This document shows positions 15,052 through 23,269 of a stretch of 42,660 bases of DNA, in pieces. Position 1 is the stretch's first letter. Each line of letters starts with the position of its first letter. The stretch is from the IMG/VR virus record IMGVR_UViG_3300012930_000017, positions 1 through 42,660 of that record, one strand, 5' to 3'. Position numbers and translations under genes: made by a program. The DNA is from a virus. The notes below the pieces were generated by a model. It saw nothing but the letters and a program-made list of their open reading frames with translations. It was not told where the DNA came from and ran no database searches.

Positions 15052-16380
15052 TTGATCTCGTCCCCACGCCCCCTCCTGGTCACCAACACGACCAGGGCGC
15101 CGCGCCGCTGCGGTCAGTGGATGCTGCCTCCAGACCAGGCGGTCGCAGTGCCCATGGAGTTCCTGGAGGCATACGGCGGCGCCCGCGGCCTGACCTTCGA
15201 CTTCTCGGGCGTGCAGGACATGCTGCGGACCCACGACGAGCGCGGGCGCCTGACCTTCGACTTCCACTGCCCGCTCTCGGCGCTGGACGGCTACGGACGC
15301 CATGCCTTGACCATCTGGCGGGGACTCCAGGAGATCGGGGCCGCGCCCGTGCTGCGCGACGTCGAGTGGCGCGACGCACTGCATCTGCCCTCGCACGTGC
15401 TGGCGGAGGCCCAGGCCAACGGGCCGCGCCTGCCGACCCGCATCGGCGTGGTCATGACGGTGCCCTACGACCGCCACCTGATCTCCCACTCCAGCGTCTG
15501 GAAGGTCGGGATCACCCAGTTCGAGACCGACCACGTGCCGTCCTTCCACGTGCACCAGGTCAACCGGCTCGACCATCTGATCCTGACCAGCCACTTCCAG
15601 CCGGCCGTCTGGCGCCGCTCGGGAGTCCGCAAGGATCTCCCGATCTCGGTCCTGACGCCCGGCGTGGACACCGAGTTCTACGCCTACCGCGAGCGCCCCG
15701 CCCGCGACCGCTTCCGCTGCCTGATCCTCGGCGCCCTGACCGCCCGCAAGGACCCGATCGGCGCCGTGAAGGCGTTCCAGGAGGCGAGCGACGGCGACCC
15801 CGGCTGGAACCTCACGATCAAGACCCGGCGGGCGGACGGCATCCTGCTGCTGCTCGACGCGCTCGGCGTCCGGCATCCCCGAGGCGAGCTGCCCGGCTAC
15901 CCGTGGTCCGGCGCGGCACCCGTCGACTCCCGCGTCGAGCTGGTGCTCTGTGACGACTCCCCCGATATCGTCCGCCAGCGCTACTGGGACCACGACTGCT
16001 TCCTCTGGCCCAGCAAGGGCGAGGGCTGCGGACTGCCGCCCTTGGAGGCCATGGCGACCGGGATGGAGGTCGTCATGTCGAACAACTCGGGCATGGCGGA
16101 CTACGCCTTTCCGGAGCACTGCTGGCCGGTCGGGACCTCGGCCATGGAGCCGGCCGACGTCCCGGGAGGCTTCTCGCGGCAGTACGTCGACACGTACGGC
16201 CCGGTCGGCCAGTGGTGGGTTCCCGACTTCGGCCAGGTGGTCAGACAGCTGCGGCGCTGCCACGACGCCTGGGCTCGGGGCCGAGGTAAAGGCCAGCGGG
16301 CGGCGGCGTACGTGCGGGCACACCACACGCTCGCGCACCAGGCGCGATCGGTTCAGGAGGTAGTCGAGCGATACGTATGA
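15052..16380 (+). CDS. Glycosyltransferase, GT4-like (GT-B fold), 442 aa
   Basis: TTG at 15052 with an AGAGGA-like site about eight bases upstream. The C-terminal half has the hallmark acceptor/donor motif of GT4 retaining enzymes: CFLWPSKGEGCGLPPLEAMA (the E-x7-E region), preceded by a Rossmann-like CLILGALTARKDPIGAVKAF. An N-terminal extension of about 70 residues lacks clear motifs. The enzyme would transfer a sugar from a nucleotide sugar to an acceptor. It opens a run of sugar genes between capsid and neck genes, so decoration of capsid or tail proteins is the likely job. Host surface modification is the alternative. The stop overlaps the next ATG. Confidence 0.8.
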   Translation: MISSPRPLLVTNTTRAPRRCGQWMLPPDQAVAVPMEFLEAYGGARGLTFDFSGVQDMLRTHDERGRLTFDFHCPLSALDGYGRHALTIWRGLQEIGAAPVLRDVEWRDALHLPSHVLAEAQANGPRLPTRIGVVMTVPYDRHLISHSSVWKVGITQFETDHVPSFHVHQVNRLDHLILTSHFQPAVWRRSGVRKDLPISVLTPGVDTEFYAYRERPARDRFRCLILGALTARKDPIGAVKAFQEASDGDPGWNLTIKTRRADGILLLLDALGVRHPRGELPGYPWSGAAPVDSRVELVLCDDSPDIVRQRYWDHDCFLWPSKGEGCGLPPLEAMATGMEVVMSNNSGMADYAFPEHCWPVGTSAMEPADVPGGFSRQYVDTYGPVGQWWVPDFGQVVRQLRRCHDAWARGRGKGQRAAAYVRAHHTLAHQARSVQEVVERYV

Positions 16381-17375
16381 GAGCCCTGGTCACCGGCGCC
16401 GCCGGCTTCGTCGGCAGCCACTTCGTCCGCCATGCGCTACAGCAGCGTCCCGACTGGGAGATCGTGGCCCCGGTCAGCGGCCGGCACCGCGGCGACGCGG
16501 CGAACCTCGCGCTCGTGTTCGCATCGCCGCGGTTCCGGGCGTTCCACCACGATCTGCGCTGGCCGATCTCCGACCGCCAAGCGGACGACATCGGCCCCGT
16601 CGACGCCATCGTCCACTGCGCCGCCGAGTCCCACGTCGAGCGCTCCATCAGCGACCCGGTCCCGTTCATCCAGAACAACGTCGACACCACGCTGCACGCC
16701 CTGGAGTTCGCCCGCCGGCAGCCGCGCCTCCGGGCCTTCGTTCAGATCTCCACGGACGAGGTCTACGGGCCGCCGCAGTCGGGCGAGCGCCACGCGGAGT
16801 GGTCGGTGATCCGGCCCTCCAACCCGTACGCGGCGAGCAAGGCGTGCCAAGAGGCGATCGCGTATGCGTACTGGCGGACGAACGATGTCCCGGTGCTGTT
16901 CACGAACACGATGAACAACTTCGGCGAGGGCCAGCACGGCGAGAAGTTCGTGCCGTACGTCACCGAGAACATCCTGGCCGGCCGGCGCTTCGGCATCCAC
17001 GGCCGCGACGGCGTATTCAGTTCCCGCTGCTGGACCTACGTGGTCAACCACGCCGACGCGCTGCTGTTCCTGCTGGACCGGGAGCTTCCGCGCTATCCGT
17101 CCAGCCGGGATCCCGAACGGGTCAACATCGTCGGCGACACCGAGCTCGACTCGCGGCGGATGGTGGAGCGCATCGCCGCCTGGCTGGGTCGGGAGGCCGA
17201 CTGGTACCCGATCGACTACCACGCGACTCGCCCCGGCCACGACCTCCGCTACGCGCTCGACGGCTCCCGACTGGCCGCCATGGGCTGGACGCCGCCCCAC
17301 AGCTTCGAGGACGGCCTGGGCCGGACCCTGGCATGGGCAGCCGGCAATGTTCGCGCGGAGGCCGGCGCCAGATGA
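16377..17375 (+). CDS. NAD-dependent sugar-nucleotide 4,6-dehydratase/epimerase, RmlB-like, 332 aa
   Basis: Short-chain dehydrogenase of the extended type. The NAD-binding GAAGFVG is at residues 7-13. AESHVERSI matches the family motif near 83. STDEVYG (about 122-128) supplies the Thr-Asp-Glu triad of 4,6-dehydratases, and NPYAASKACQ has the Tyr-x-x-x-Lys catalytic pair. A later stretch, NNFGEGQHGEKFVPYV, is also typical. It probably makes a 4-keto-6-deoxy sugar nucleotide, NDP-glucose type. With the nucleotidyltransferase encoded just downstream it suggests a local pathway for an unusual sugar. The ATG overlaps the upstream stop. Confidence 0.85.
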   Translation: MRALVTGAAGFVGSHFVRHALQQRPDWEIVAPVSGRHRGDAANLALVFASPRFRAFHHDLRWPISDRQADDIGPVDAIVHCAAESHVERSISDPVPFIQNNVDTTLHALEFARRQPRLRAFVQISTDEVYGPPQSGERHAEWSVIRPSNPYAASKACQEAIAYAYWRTNDVPVLFTNTMNNFGEGQHGEKFVPYVTENILAGRRFGIHGRDGVFSSRCWTYVVNHADALLFLLDRELPRYPSSRDPERVNIVGDTELDSRRMVERIAAWLGREADWYPIDYHATRPGHDLRYALDGSRLAAMGWTPPHSFEDGLGRTLAWAAGNVRAEAGAR

Positions 17376-18067
17376 AGGCGGTCATCCTCTGCGGCGGCAA
17401 GGGCGGCCGCATCCGGGGGGAGGAGGCGGTGAGTCTGCCCAAGCCGCTGGTTCCGATCGGCGGACGGGCCATGATTCACCGCGTCATGGATCACTACCAT
17501 CGCCATGGGGTCGCGGAATTCGTCCTGGCCCTGGGCCACCGCGGTGACGAGATCGCGTCGGCTCCCGGCTACAACCCGGACTGGAGCGTCCACTTCGAGG
17601 ACACCGGGCCACCCGATGAGGTGGGTAAGGCAGGCCGGCTGTTGCGGCTCGCCCACCTGCTGCGCGAGCCCTTCTTCCTCGGCTACTGCGACGACCTCAG
17701 CGACGTGGACCTCCTCGGCCTGGCCGTGCTGCGCGAGCACTGCGGCGCCCTCGTTGCCATGACGGCGGCTCGTGCGCGCCTGCCCTTCGGGGTTGCAGGG
17801 ATGGTGGGCGCGAGAGTCACCAGCTTCGAGGAGAAGCCGCTCGGGCCATGGGCCAACGTCGGCTCCTACTGCGTGCACCCACAGTTGCTGTCCCGGATCG
17901 ATGGCGACGCGGCCGATCTGGAGGCGGATGTGCTGCCCGGCCTGGTTCGCGAAGGGCGCGTGTGCGCGATGCGGCACGCTGGCCTGTGGCTCCAGGTCAA
18001 CACGCCGATCGAGCTGGCGCGAGCGAACGAGCTGCATGCGGCCGGACGACTGGCGCTGACGGCGTGA
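17372..18067 (+). CDS. Sugar-1-phosphate nucleotidyltransferase, RfbF-like, 231 aa
   Basis: ATG at 17372 overlaps the dehydratase stop. The N-terminus has the nucleotide-binding loop and Lys of this family (MKAVILCGGKGGRIRGEE, then LPKPLVPIGGRAMIHRVM), followed by GVAEFVLALGHRGDEI and a metal-site-like YCDDLSD. These resemble glucose-1-phosphate cytidylyltransferase (RfbF) more than RmlA, though the substrate cannot be fixed by eye. It would activate a sugar phosphate to CDP- or dTDP-sugar for the dehydratase encoded just upstream. At 231 residues it is slightly shorter than typical RfbF. Confidence 0.82.
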   Translation: MKAVILCGGKGGRIRGEEAVSLPKPLVPIGGRAMIHRVMDHYHRHGVAEFVLALGHRGDEIASAPGYNPDWSVHFEDTGPPDEVGKAGRLLRLAHLLREPFFLGYCDDLSDVDLLGLAVLREHCGALVAMTAARARLPFGVAGMVGARVTSFEEKPLGPWANVGSYCVHPQLLSRIDGDAADLEADVLPGLVREGRVCAMRHAGLWLQVNTPIELARANELHAAGRLALTA

Positions 18068-18912
18068 AGCTCTCGGTGGTGACCGCCATGTGTGGGCGGC
18101 CGGAGATCACCTGTCGGTTCCTGGAGGAGACCGCCGCGCGCTGCACGACGGACCCGGAGCTCGTGATCGTCAACAACGGGTCCGCAGACGAGGAGATGGA
18201 GCAGGTCGCGCTCCGGGCGCTCGCTCTGGGCCTGGCGCCGCAGGCGCACACGCTGGCCAAGGCACCCCAGACAGAGGGCAGTATCCGCGCCTTCAACTTC
18301 GGCGCCCGCTGCGCCACGGGCGATGTCCTGGCGATGCTGCACAACGACGTGCTCGTCCGCGAGGAAGGGTGGGATCGCCGCCTGTTGGAGTTCGTGAGCG
18401 GCCAGGCGCGCGCCGGGATCGTCGGCTTCCACGGCGCCCAGGGCCTCGGCGCGTTGGACATCTACCGCACGCCGTACCGCCTGGAGCAGCTGGCCCGCTG
18501 GAACTGCTGGTCGAATCTGGAGGACTGGGAGGCCCACGGTAATCACGCCGAGGCCGCACTGCCGGTCGCCGTCGTGGACGGCCTCGCGATCTGCTGCTGG
18601 CGTGCGGACCTCCTGGCCTGGGGCGGCTTGGACGAGGGCCTCGGGCCGCACCACATGTACGACAACGACATCTGCCTGACCGCCCTCGCCGCCGGCCGGA
18701 CCAACTACGTCCTGCCGATCCTGGCGCGCCACCTGAGCGGCCAGACGGCGAACTACCCGCGCCACAACGAGGCGTTCGTGCACCTCGGCGGAGACGCGGG
18801 CATTCACCGCACGGCCCATGCGCGCTTCTACGAGAAGTGGCGAGGCCGGCTGCCGGTCTACGTCGGCCAGTCGGCCGAAGAGACCGCCTGGTGGAGAATG
18901 CAAGGGCGATGA
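18064..18912 (+). CDS. Glycosyltransferase family 2-like, 282 aa
   Basis: GTG at 18064 (GTGA overlap). The N-terminus is a GT-A nucleotide-binding strand (MKLSVVTAMCGRPEITCRFL) with ELVIVNNGSADEEM. The region GDVLAMLHNDVLVREEGW gives an N-D-x motif in place of the usual D-x-D. Later, GGLDEGLGPHHMYDNDICL resembles the catalytic E/D-D region. It is an inverting GT2-like enzyme using a nucleotide sugar, probably that made by the two preceding genes. It is translationally coupled to both neighbours, arguing for a common pathway. Confidence 0.78.
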   Translation: MKLSVVTAMCGRPEITCRFLEETAARCTTDPELVIVNNGSADEEMEQVALRALALGLAPQAHTLAKAPQTEGSIRAFNFGARCATGDVLAMLHNDVLVREEGWDRRLLEFVSGQARAGIVGFHGAQGLGALDIYRTPYRLEQLARWNCWSNLEDWEAHGNHAEAALPVAVVDGLAICCWRADLLAWGGLDEGLGPHHMYDNDICLTALAAGRTNYVLPILARHLSGQTANYPRHNEAFVHLGGDAGIHRTAHARFYEKWRGRLPVYVGQSAEETAWWRMQGR

Positions 18913-19670
18913 GGTGGGCCTACGCCGTCACGACCTACGCCTCGGGGCCGATGCTCCAGACCACGTTGGCCTCGATTCCCGAGGACTCTCGCGTCCTGGT
19001 GGTCGACACGCGGACCAGCCGCTGGCCGCTGGCGCGATCCTGGAATCACGCGGTCGACACGCTGCTGGAGGAGGGCTTCGACGCCGTCATCGTCATGAAC
19101 GACGACGTCGTCCTGCGACCCGACACCGGCGAGCTGCTGGCCTGGGGTCTGCTGGAGGGGCAGTTCATGGTCGACCGGCCCTACGTGAGCGACTGGGGTG
19201 CTGCGGGCCACCCGGAGTTGCTGCTGCTCTCCGCGCGCCACGCCGCCAACTCGGACGCCTGCACCGACGTACCGGACTGGGACCTGCTGCATGGAGCCGA
19301 GCCGAAGTGGCAGCCGGGACCGGACTTCTCGACGTTCTGCGTCGGGCACCGGTTCCGCGAGGTGGTGGGGCGCTTCGACGAGGGATTCGAGCTGTGGTTC
19401 GAGGACAATGACACCCACAGGCGCATCCGCATGGCGGGCTGCGAGGCCGGGGCGCTGGCGCCGTACTGGCACTTCCGGAACGGGACCATCCGCACGGATC
19501 GGGCCTGGGCCGCAGCTGCGACGGCCCCGGGCGGCACCTTCGAGCGGTCGAAGCGTCGGTACGCGGAGAAGTGGGGAGCGCCATTCGACGCCGGCAGCCC
19601 CCTGGGCCGCGAGACGCTGGCCGTGCCGCGATTCGGCGACGGCGTCCTGACCCCGGCGGCGACCTCGTGA
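18909..19670 (+). CDS. Second GT2/GT-A-like glycosyltransferase, 253 aa
   Basis: ATG at 18909 overlaps the previous stop. It is a GT-A-like protein: RWAYAVTTYASGPMLQTTL at the start, DAVIVMNDDVVLRPDTG (a N-D-D metal site) near residues 61-75, and GRFDEGFELWFEDNDTHRRI, matching the late acidic motif of GT2 enzymes. It is shorter at the N-terminus than typical members, with only one nucleotide-binding strand before the metal site. It probably adds a second sugar in the same chain. The stop overlaps the next GTG. Confidence 0.75.
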   Translation: MRWAYAVTTYASGPMLQTTLASIPEDSRVLVVDTRTSRWPLARSWNHAVDTLLEEGFDAVIVMNDDVVLRPDTGELLAWGLLEGQFMVDRPYVSDWGAAGHPELLLLSARHAANSDACTDVPDWDLLHGAEPKWQPGPDFSTFCVGHRFREVVGRFDEGFELWFEDNDTHRRIRMAGCEAGALAPYWHFRNGTIRTDRAWAAAATAPGGTFERSKRRYAEKWGAPFDAGSPLGRETLAVPRFGDGVLTPAATS

Positions 19671-19936
19671 GCGGCGCGCGGCCAGCAGCCGGGCACCCGC
19701 CGGACCACGAGCCGTGGTGGCTGTTCCTGCGCCAGGAGATGCGCGAGGGGGACATCCTCGTCGATGTCTTCTACTGCGCCCGCTGCCTGGGGCGGATCGA
19801 ATGCGAGGCGACGGGCTCGCCGGTGCCGCCCGATCGAGCTGACGCGCGCCGTCGCGGGCCGCTCCAGGTGCTGGGCTCGGCAGCGCGGGGCGAGCACCCG
19901 GGAGAGATCCGGTTGTCGGGACGGGGGGTCCGCTGA
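19667..19936 (+). CDS. Small hypothetical protein with CxxC pair, 89 aa
   Basis: GTG at 19667 overlaps the preceding stop and its TGA overlaps the next ATG. Residues 14-40 read as a real protein (PWWLFLRQEMREGDILVDVF, then YCARCLGRIECEA), with three Cys that may bind a metal. The C-terminus is basic and low-complexity. I do not recognise it. Its place in the sugar operon suggests a small partner of the transferases. Confidence 0.55.
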   Translation: MSGARPAAGHPPDHEPWWLFLRQEMREGDILVDVFYCARCLGRIECEATGSPVPPDRADARRRGPLQVLGSAARGEHPGEIRLSGRGVR

Positions 19937-20796
19937 TGCACTCGCTCGTCCGGGCCAAGATCGCCTGGTTCACCGACGAGGGCCACGAGATGCGCGGCGT
20001 CGTCCACATAGGGGCCAACGATGGCGAGGAGGTCGCCTGGTACCTCCAGCGCGACCATCGCCCAGTCCTCGCCTTCGAGCCGCACCCAGAGCCGTTCGGG
20101 GAACTCCAGGCGATGTACGGCGACCCTCACGGCGTCATCTGCGTGAACATGGCGCTGGGGGACCGGGACGGCGAGCTGACCCTCCAGATCCCCGAGGACG
20201 GCGACACGAAGCACGCCTCGAAGTACCCGCCGGTCCCCACTGATGGCGACAACCACGCGTGGACGCTGGTGCCCAACGCCGCGGCGATCACGGTCCCGCT
20301 CCGGCGCTTCGATAGCTGGGCCGCCGAGACGTGCATCGACCTCGCGCCCTTCGACGTCCTCGTGATCGACGTCCAGGGCATGGAGCTGGAGGTGCTGCGC
20401 GGGATGGGCCGCACCCTCGACGGGTTCCGGTTCCTGAACATCGAGTGCTCGGAGCAAGCGATGTACGACGGCGAGGCGTCCGCTCAGGAGGTCATCGACT
20501 GGCTCCGCGTCCAGGGCTTCGAGCCGCAGACGCCGATCGAGACGCACGACGATATTCTCTTTTTAAGGGTTCGCGAGCCCGAGGCGGCGGACGCGCGGGT
20601 AGAGTCTGTCGCTGACCTCGGGCGCGCAAGCGAGTCGGTGGATCGCGACTCGGCGCGGGGCTCGAAGCCAGTAGCGGACCCGAGGCCACCGCTGCGTGAG
20701 TGGGCTCGCGAGAACGGCTGGCCGGAGATGAAGGACGGGCGCCGGCGGGTCCCGGACGAGGCCAAGCAGGCGTACGCCGAGGCGTTCCCCGGATGA
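19936..20796 (+). CDS. FkbM-like methyltransferase with C-terminal Lsr2-like DNA-binding tail, 286 aa
   Basis: ATG at 19936. Residues 1-210 are a FkbM-type SAM-dependent methyltransferase: GVVHIGANDGEEVAWYL (SAM loop), VLAFEPHPEPFGEL, PFDVLVIDVQGMELEVL and FRFLNIECSEQAMYDG. A polar linker of about 40 residues follows a T-run (TTTTTA at 20560-20565). The last ~34 residues (LREWARENGWPEMKDGRRR, VPDEAKQAYAEAF) closely resemble the C-terminal DNA-binding domain of actinobacterial Lsr2, including the REWARxNG start and basic turn. The methyltransferase probably caps a sugar. Why it carries an Lsr2-like tail is unclear. The stop overlaps the next ATG. Confidence 0.8.
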   Translation: MHSLVRAKIAWFTDEGHEMRGVVHIGANDGEEVAWYLQRDHRPVLAFEPHPEPFGELQAMYGDPHGVICVNMALGDRDGELTLQIPEDGDTKHASKYPPVPTDGDNHAWTLVPNAAAITVPLRRFDSWAAETCIDLAPFDVLVIDVQGMELEVLRGMGRTLDGFRFLNIECSEQAMYDGEASAQEVIDWLRVQGFEPQTPIETHDDILFLRVREPEAADARVESVADLGRASESVDRDSARGSKPVADPRPPLREWARENGWPEMKDGRRRVPDEAKQAYAEAFPG

Positions 20797-21305
20797 TGAC
20801 CGGCATCCCCACGGCGCTCACCCGGGCCGAGGCCGCGCAACTCCAGGAGTTGGCCCGCGGCGGCCTGGTGCTCGAGCTGGGCGCGCAGTACGGCGCGAGC
20901 ACCATCGCCCTGGCCGGGACGGCGCGGCGGGTTCACTCGGTCGACTGGCACGCGGGCGACTCCATGGCCGGGCACATGAACAGCCTGGAGGCGTACTTCG
21001 CAAACCTGCGCCGGGCCAACGTGACGAACGTCGTGACCCACGTGGGCCGCTTCGAGGACGTCCTGCCGCTGTACCGAGACGGCAGCTTCGACGGCAGCTT
21101 CCTCGACGGCGAGCACGACCGGGCCAGCGTGGAGCGCGACACCGAACTGGCCATGCGCCTGGTCCGCCGCGGTGGCTTCTTCGCCTGGCACGACTACGGC
21201 CGCTTCGAGGTCGCCGGGGTCGTGGGTCGAGTGGTGGGCGACCTCGCGCACACGCACCCCAAGTCGATCCACCGCGTCGACTACCTGGCCTGGGTCCACC
21301 TCTGA
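20793..21305 (+). CDS. Class I SAM-dependent methyltransferase, 170 aa
   Basis: ATG at 20793 overlaps the previous stop. The SAM-binding loop is LVLELGAQYGASTIALAG, followed by VHSVDWHAGDSM and the strand DGSFDGSFLDGEHDRASVE with an acidic pair, as in Methyltransf_24-type O-methyltransferases. GGFFAWHDYGRFEVAGV is the later core strand. It probably methylates a sugar hydroxyl together with the preceding enzyme, finishing the decoration. Its stop overlaps the start of the first neck gene, showing that sugar and tail genes share one transcript. Confidence 0.78.
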   Translation: MMTGIPTALTRAEAAQLQELARGGLVLELGAQYGASTIALAGTARRVHSVDWHAGDSMAGHMNSLEAYFANLRRANVTNVVTHVGRFEDVLPLYRDGSFDGSFLDGEHDRASVERDTELAMRLVRRGGFFAWHDYGRFEVAGVVGRVVGDLAHTHPKSIHRVDYLAWVHL

Positions 21306-22138
21306 TGCCGCAGGCGCTGAACACGTTCCAGATCCAGCTCGGGCCGAGCCGGTGGGACGCCGTGGCCTACGTGCGAGGGCTCTGCGACGACGTCCTGACG
21401 CCCTACGTCGTCCCCAACGAGACCTACGCCAGCTTGGCCGAGGACGTCGCCGAGGACTTCTCCCGCTTCGTCCCGCTCGACTACTGGGTCGGCAGCCCCG
21501 CTCAGGGCACCTCGCCGCTGGTCACGGTCGCCAACCAGGCGGTCTACGTCTGCTCCCCGGCCAACGGCTTCATGGTTCCGCCAACGCGCATCACCGAGTT
21601 CGCCTACGGAGCCACGGAACTGCTCAATGCGGGTACCGAGCTGGCCTGGCTCGTGCTGCTGCCGTCCTCGCCGCTGAACCGCTTCGCGTTCAGCCCCTAC
21701 CTGCTCGATTCCCCATCCGAGCGCATCCTGCGGGACCAAGCGCTCGCTGAGCTGTCGAAGTACGGCCAGGGCGCCTACGCCTTCGATCGGGACCCGGCCA
21801 CCGGGCTCCTCTCGGCGGCCATCTACCCGGCCCCGACGATCGCCGGCCTGCCCCTGTTCGCGCACTACCAGGCGAGTCACGTGGCGACCACCGACAGCCT
21901 CGGCAGCGCCATCTACGCCACGATCCCGGAGGACAGGAAGCGCCACTTCGCGAGGCTGCTCTACTGCCTGGTGCTGGAGTTCGAGTTGCGGCGGGCGGCC
22001 CGCGCGACATCGACCTCGGCGGGCATCCTGCGCGGAACCACCTCCCCGGGGGCGATCGCAGCCATGGTCGACCGCATCCGGAACGAGACGTACCAGCAGC
22101 TCGGGGCCGCCACGCCGGTAGCGATCCACACGTACTGA
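21305..22138 (+). CDS. Head-tail adaptor/neck protein, 277 aa
   Basis: ATG at 21305 overlaps the methyltransferase stop. It has a helical N-terminus (WDAVAYVRGLCDDVLTPYV), a central beta-rich domain (NAGTELAWLVLLPSSP, AAIYPAPTIAGLPLF) and helical C-terminal segments (HFARLLYCLVLEFELRRAA). Position between head and tail genes and this helix content suggest a connector protein that sits under the portal. No firm family is recognised. A small convergent minus-strand gene begins to overlap its downstream spacer. Confidence 0.55.
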   Translation: MPQALNTFQIQLGPSRWDAVAYVRGLCDDVLTPYVVPNETYASLAEDVAEDFSRFVPLDYWVGSPAQGTSPLVTVANQAVYVCSPANGFMVPPTRITEFAYGATELLNAGTELAWLVLLPSSPLNRFAFSPYLLDSPSERILRDQALAELSKYGQGAYAFDRDPATGLLSAAIYPAPTIAGLPLFAHYQASHVATTDSLGSAIYATIPEDRKRHFARLLYCLVLEFELRRAARATSTSAGILRGTTSPGAIAAMVDRIRNETYQQLGAATPVAIHTY

Positions 22139-22155
22139 GGGGTCGCGCAGGGAGG

Positions 22156-22308
22156 CTACTGGTTGTCCGGATGGTCCGGGTTGGGCACCGCGCCTTGCCC
22201 GCAGGCGCCTCCGCACTCTCCGCCACACAGGGGACAGATCCACCTCGGCGGCGGCGGTGCCGGGGCCGGAGCGGGGTCGTCTTCAGCCAAGACATCGGTA
22301 GAGATCAT
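22156..22308 (-). CDS. Tiny minus-strand zinc-knuckle protein, 50 aa, probably leaderless
   Basis: In the 180-base spacer between two neck genes, the minus strand encodes a small protein: ATG at 22308, MISTDVLAEDDPAPAPAP, then WICPLCGGECGGACG and NPDHPDNQ, stop at 22156-22158. Four Cys in CxxC-x3-C-x3-C look like a small zinc knuckle. There is no Shine-Dalgarno. TAGGCT lies exactly 6 bases before the ATG. The gene is divergent from the next plus-strand gene and shares its 13-base intergenic space. Function unknown. Confidence 0.55.
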   Translation of the reverse strand: MISTDVLAEDDPAPAPAPPPPRWICPLCGGECGGACGQGAVPNPDHPDNQ

Positions 22309-22314
22309 GAGGTG

Positions 22315-22320
22315 AGCCTA
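22315..22320 (-). promoter_or_regulatory. -10-like TAGGCT box of the tiny minus-strand gene
   Basis: TAGGCT (TANNNT) on the minus strand, 6 bases before ATG 22308, with no Shine-Dalgarno. It has the same geometry as the other leaderless-type boxes. It is only one base before the ATG of the divergent plus-strand gene at 22322, so initiation on both strands would compete here. Confidence 0.45.
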
Positions 22321-22321
22321 C

Positions 22322-22777
22322 ATGGCCCCCACCGCCGTCCAGCTCGCCCAGTACCACTTCCACCGCTCGCTCTGCCGCGCCGGCATCCCCGGCCTTGGTC
22401 CGATCGGCCAGAGCACCCTCCAGCACCGGGCCTTGCAGGGCACGCTCTCGGCGCCGTCCCCAACCGGTAACGTGCTCTACACCGGCCCGGCCCCGTCGAC
22501 CACAGATGGCGTCGCGTCCTCGACGCGGGTCTGGGCAGTCTCCGAGCCGATGTCCACCAGGGCTGGCAGCGGCGGCGGCACGGAGACGGAGATCGGGCAG
22601 CAGGGACTGCCGATGCTTCGGGCGCAGTGTCCGTTCATCGACGACACCAGCGCCCCCGTCGCGATCGCGGAGGACGACATCTTCGTGGACGCCGCCGGCA
22701 TCAAGTACCGCGTGGCCAGCCCGACCCCGACTCCCGACGCGAGCCTCTGGACGTTCGAGTTGGTCAAGCTGCGCTGA
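22322..22777 (+). CDS. Head closure (stopper)-like protein, 151 aa
   Basis: ATG at 22322 preceded by a GAGGTGAG ribosome site. Beta-rich protein whose C-terminus (DDIFVDAAGIKYRVASPTPT, LWTFELVKLR) resembles small head-tail joining/stopper proteins. The middle is polar and Gly/Ser-rich (STRAGSGGGTETEIG). It would seal the connector before tail joining. Stop and next start overlap (TGATG). The exact family is uncertain. Confidence 0.55.
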   Translation: MAPTAVQLAQYHFHRSLCRAGIPGLGPIGQSTLQHRALQGTLSAPSPTGNVLYTGPAPSTTDGVASSTRVWAVSEPMSTRAGSGGGTETEIGQQGLPMLRAQCPFIDDTSAPVAIAEDDIFVDAAGIKYRVASPTPTPDASLWTFELVKLR

Positions 22778-23268
22778 TGGCCCTCACCATCGCAGAGGGG
22801 GGTGGCCGTGCCGGCATCTCGTTCGACGAGGCGGCCTGGACGAAGGTCGTCAACCGCTACAAGAACGCATCCGAGAAGGTCGCCCTGGTGCAGCGGGGGC
22901 TCGTCCAGTGGGCGGTGGCTGAGGGGATCAAGGAGGCCCGCCACCAGATCGACACGCTGGTCTACAAGGCCCCGATCACGGCCTCCGGGTACATCCGGAC
23001 CGGCGACACCCGGCGCGCGATCACCCGGAAGACCGCGACGACCTGGGCTCCTCGGGCCGGTGCCTCGGCCACGATCCACGTCGACCCGGCGATCGCCAAC
23101 CGGAACGGGTTCTACTACCCGGCGGTGCTGAACGTCGGCATGCGCAAGCGCCGCGCCTACTACGCCCGGCCCTTCTGGACGGCGACCAAGGCCGTCATGC
23201 GGGTGCGCTACGCAGCGCAGGGTCGCATCGCTCTGCGCCAGCTCAGCCAGGAACTGAGGATCGACTGA
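22777..23268 (+). CDS. HK97 gp10-like tail-completion protein, 163 aa
   Basis: ATG at 22777 overlaps the previous stop. The pattern fits HK97-gp10-like neck proteins: an early helix (ISFDEAAWTKVVNRYKNASE), the small motif IRTGDTRRAITRKTAT, a beta strand ATIHVDPAIANRNGFYYP, then YARPFWTATKAVMRVRY in place of the usual RPFLRPA. It helps join tail to head. Order relative to the terminator gene that follows is normal for siphophages. Confidence 0.65.
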   Translation: MALTIAEGGGRAGISFDEAAWTKVVNRYKNASEKVALVQRGLVQWAVAEGIKEARHQIDTLVYKAPITASGYIRTGDTRRAITRKTATTWAPRAGASATIHVDPAIANRNGFYYPAVLNVGMRKRRAYYARPFWTATKAVMRVRYAAQGRIALRQLSQELRID

Positions 23269-23269
23269 G

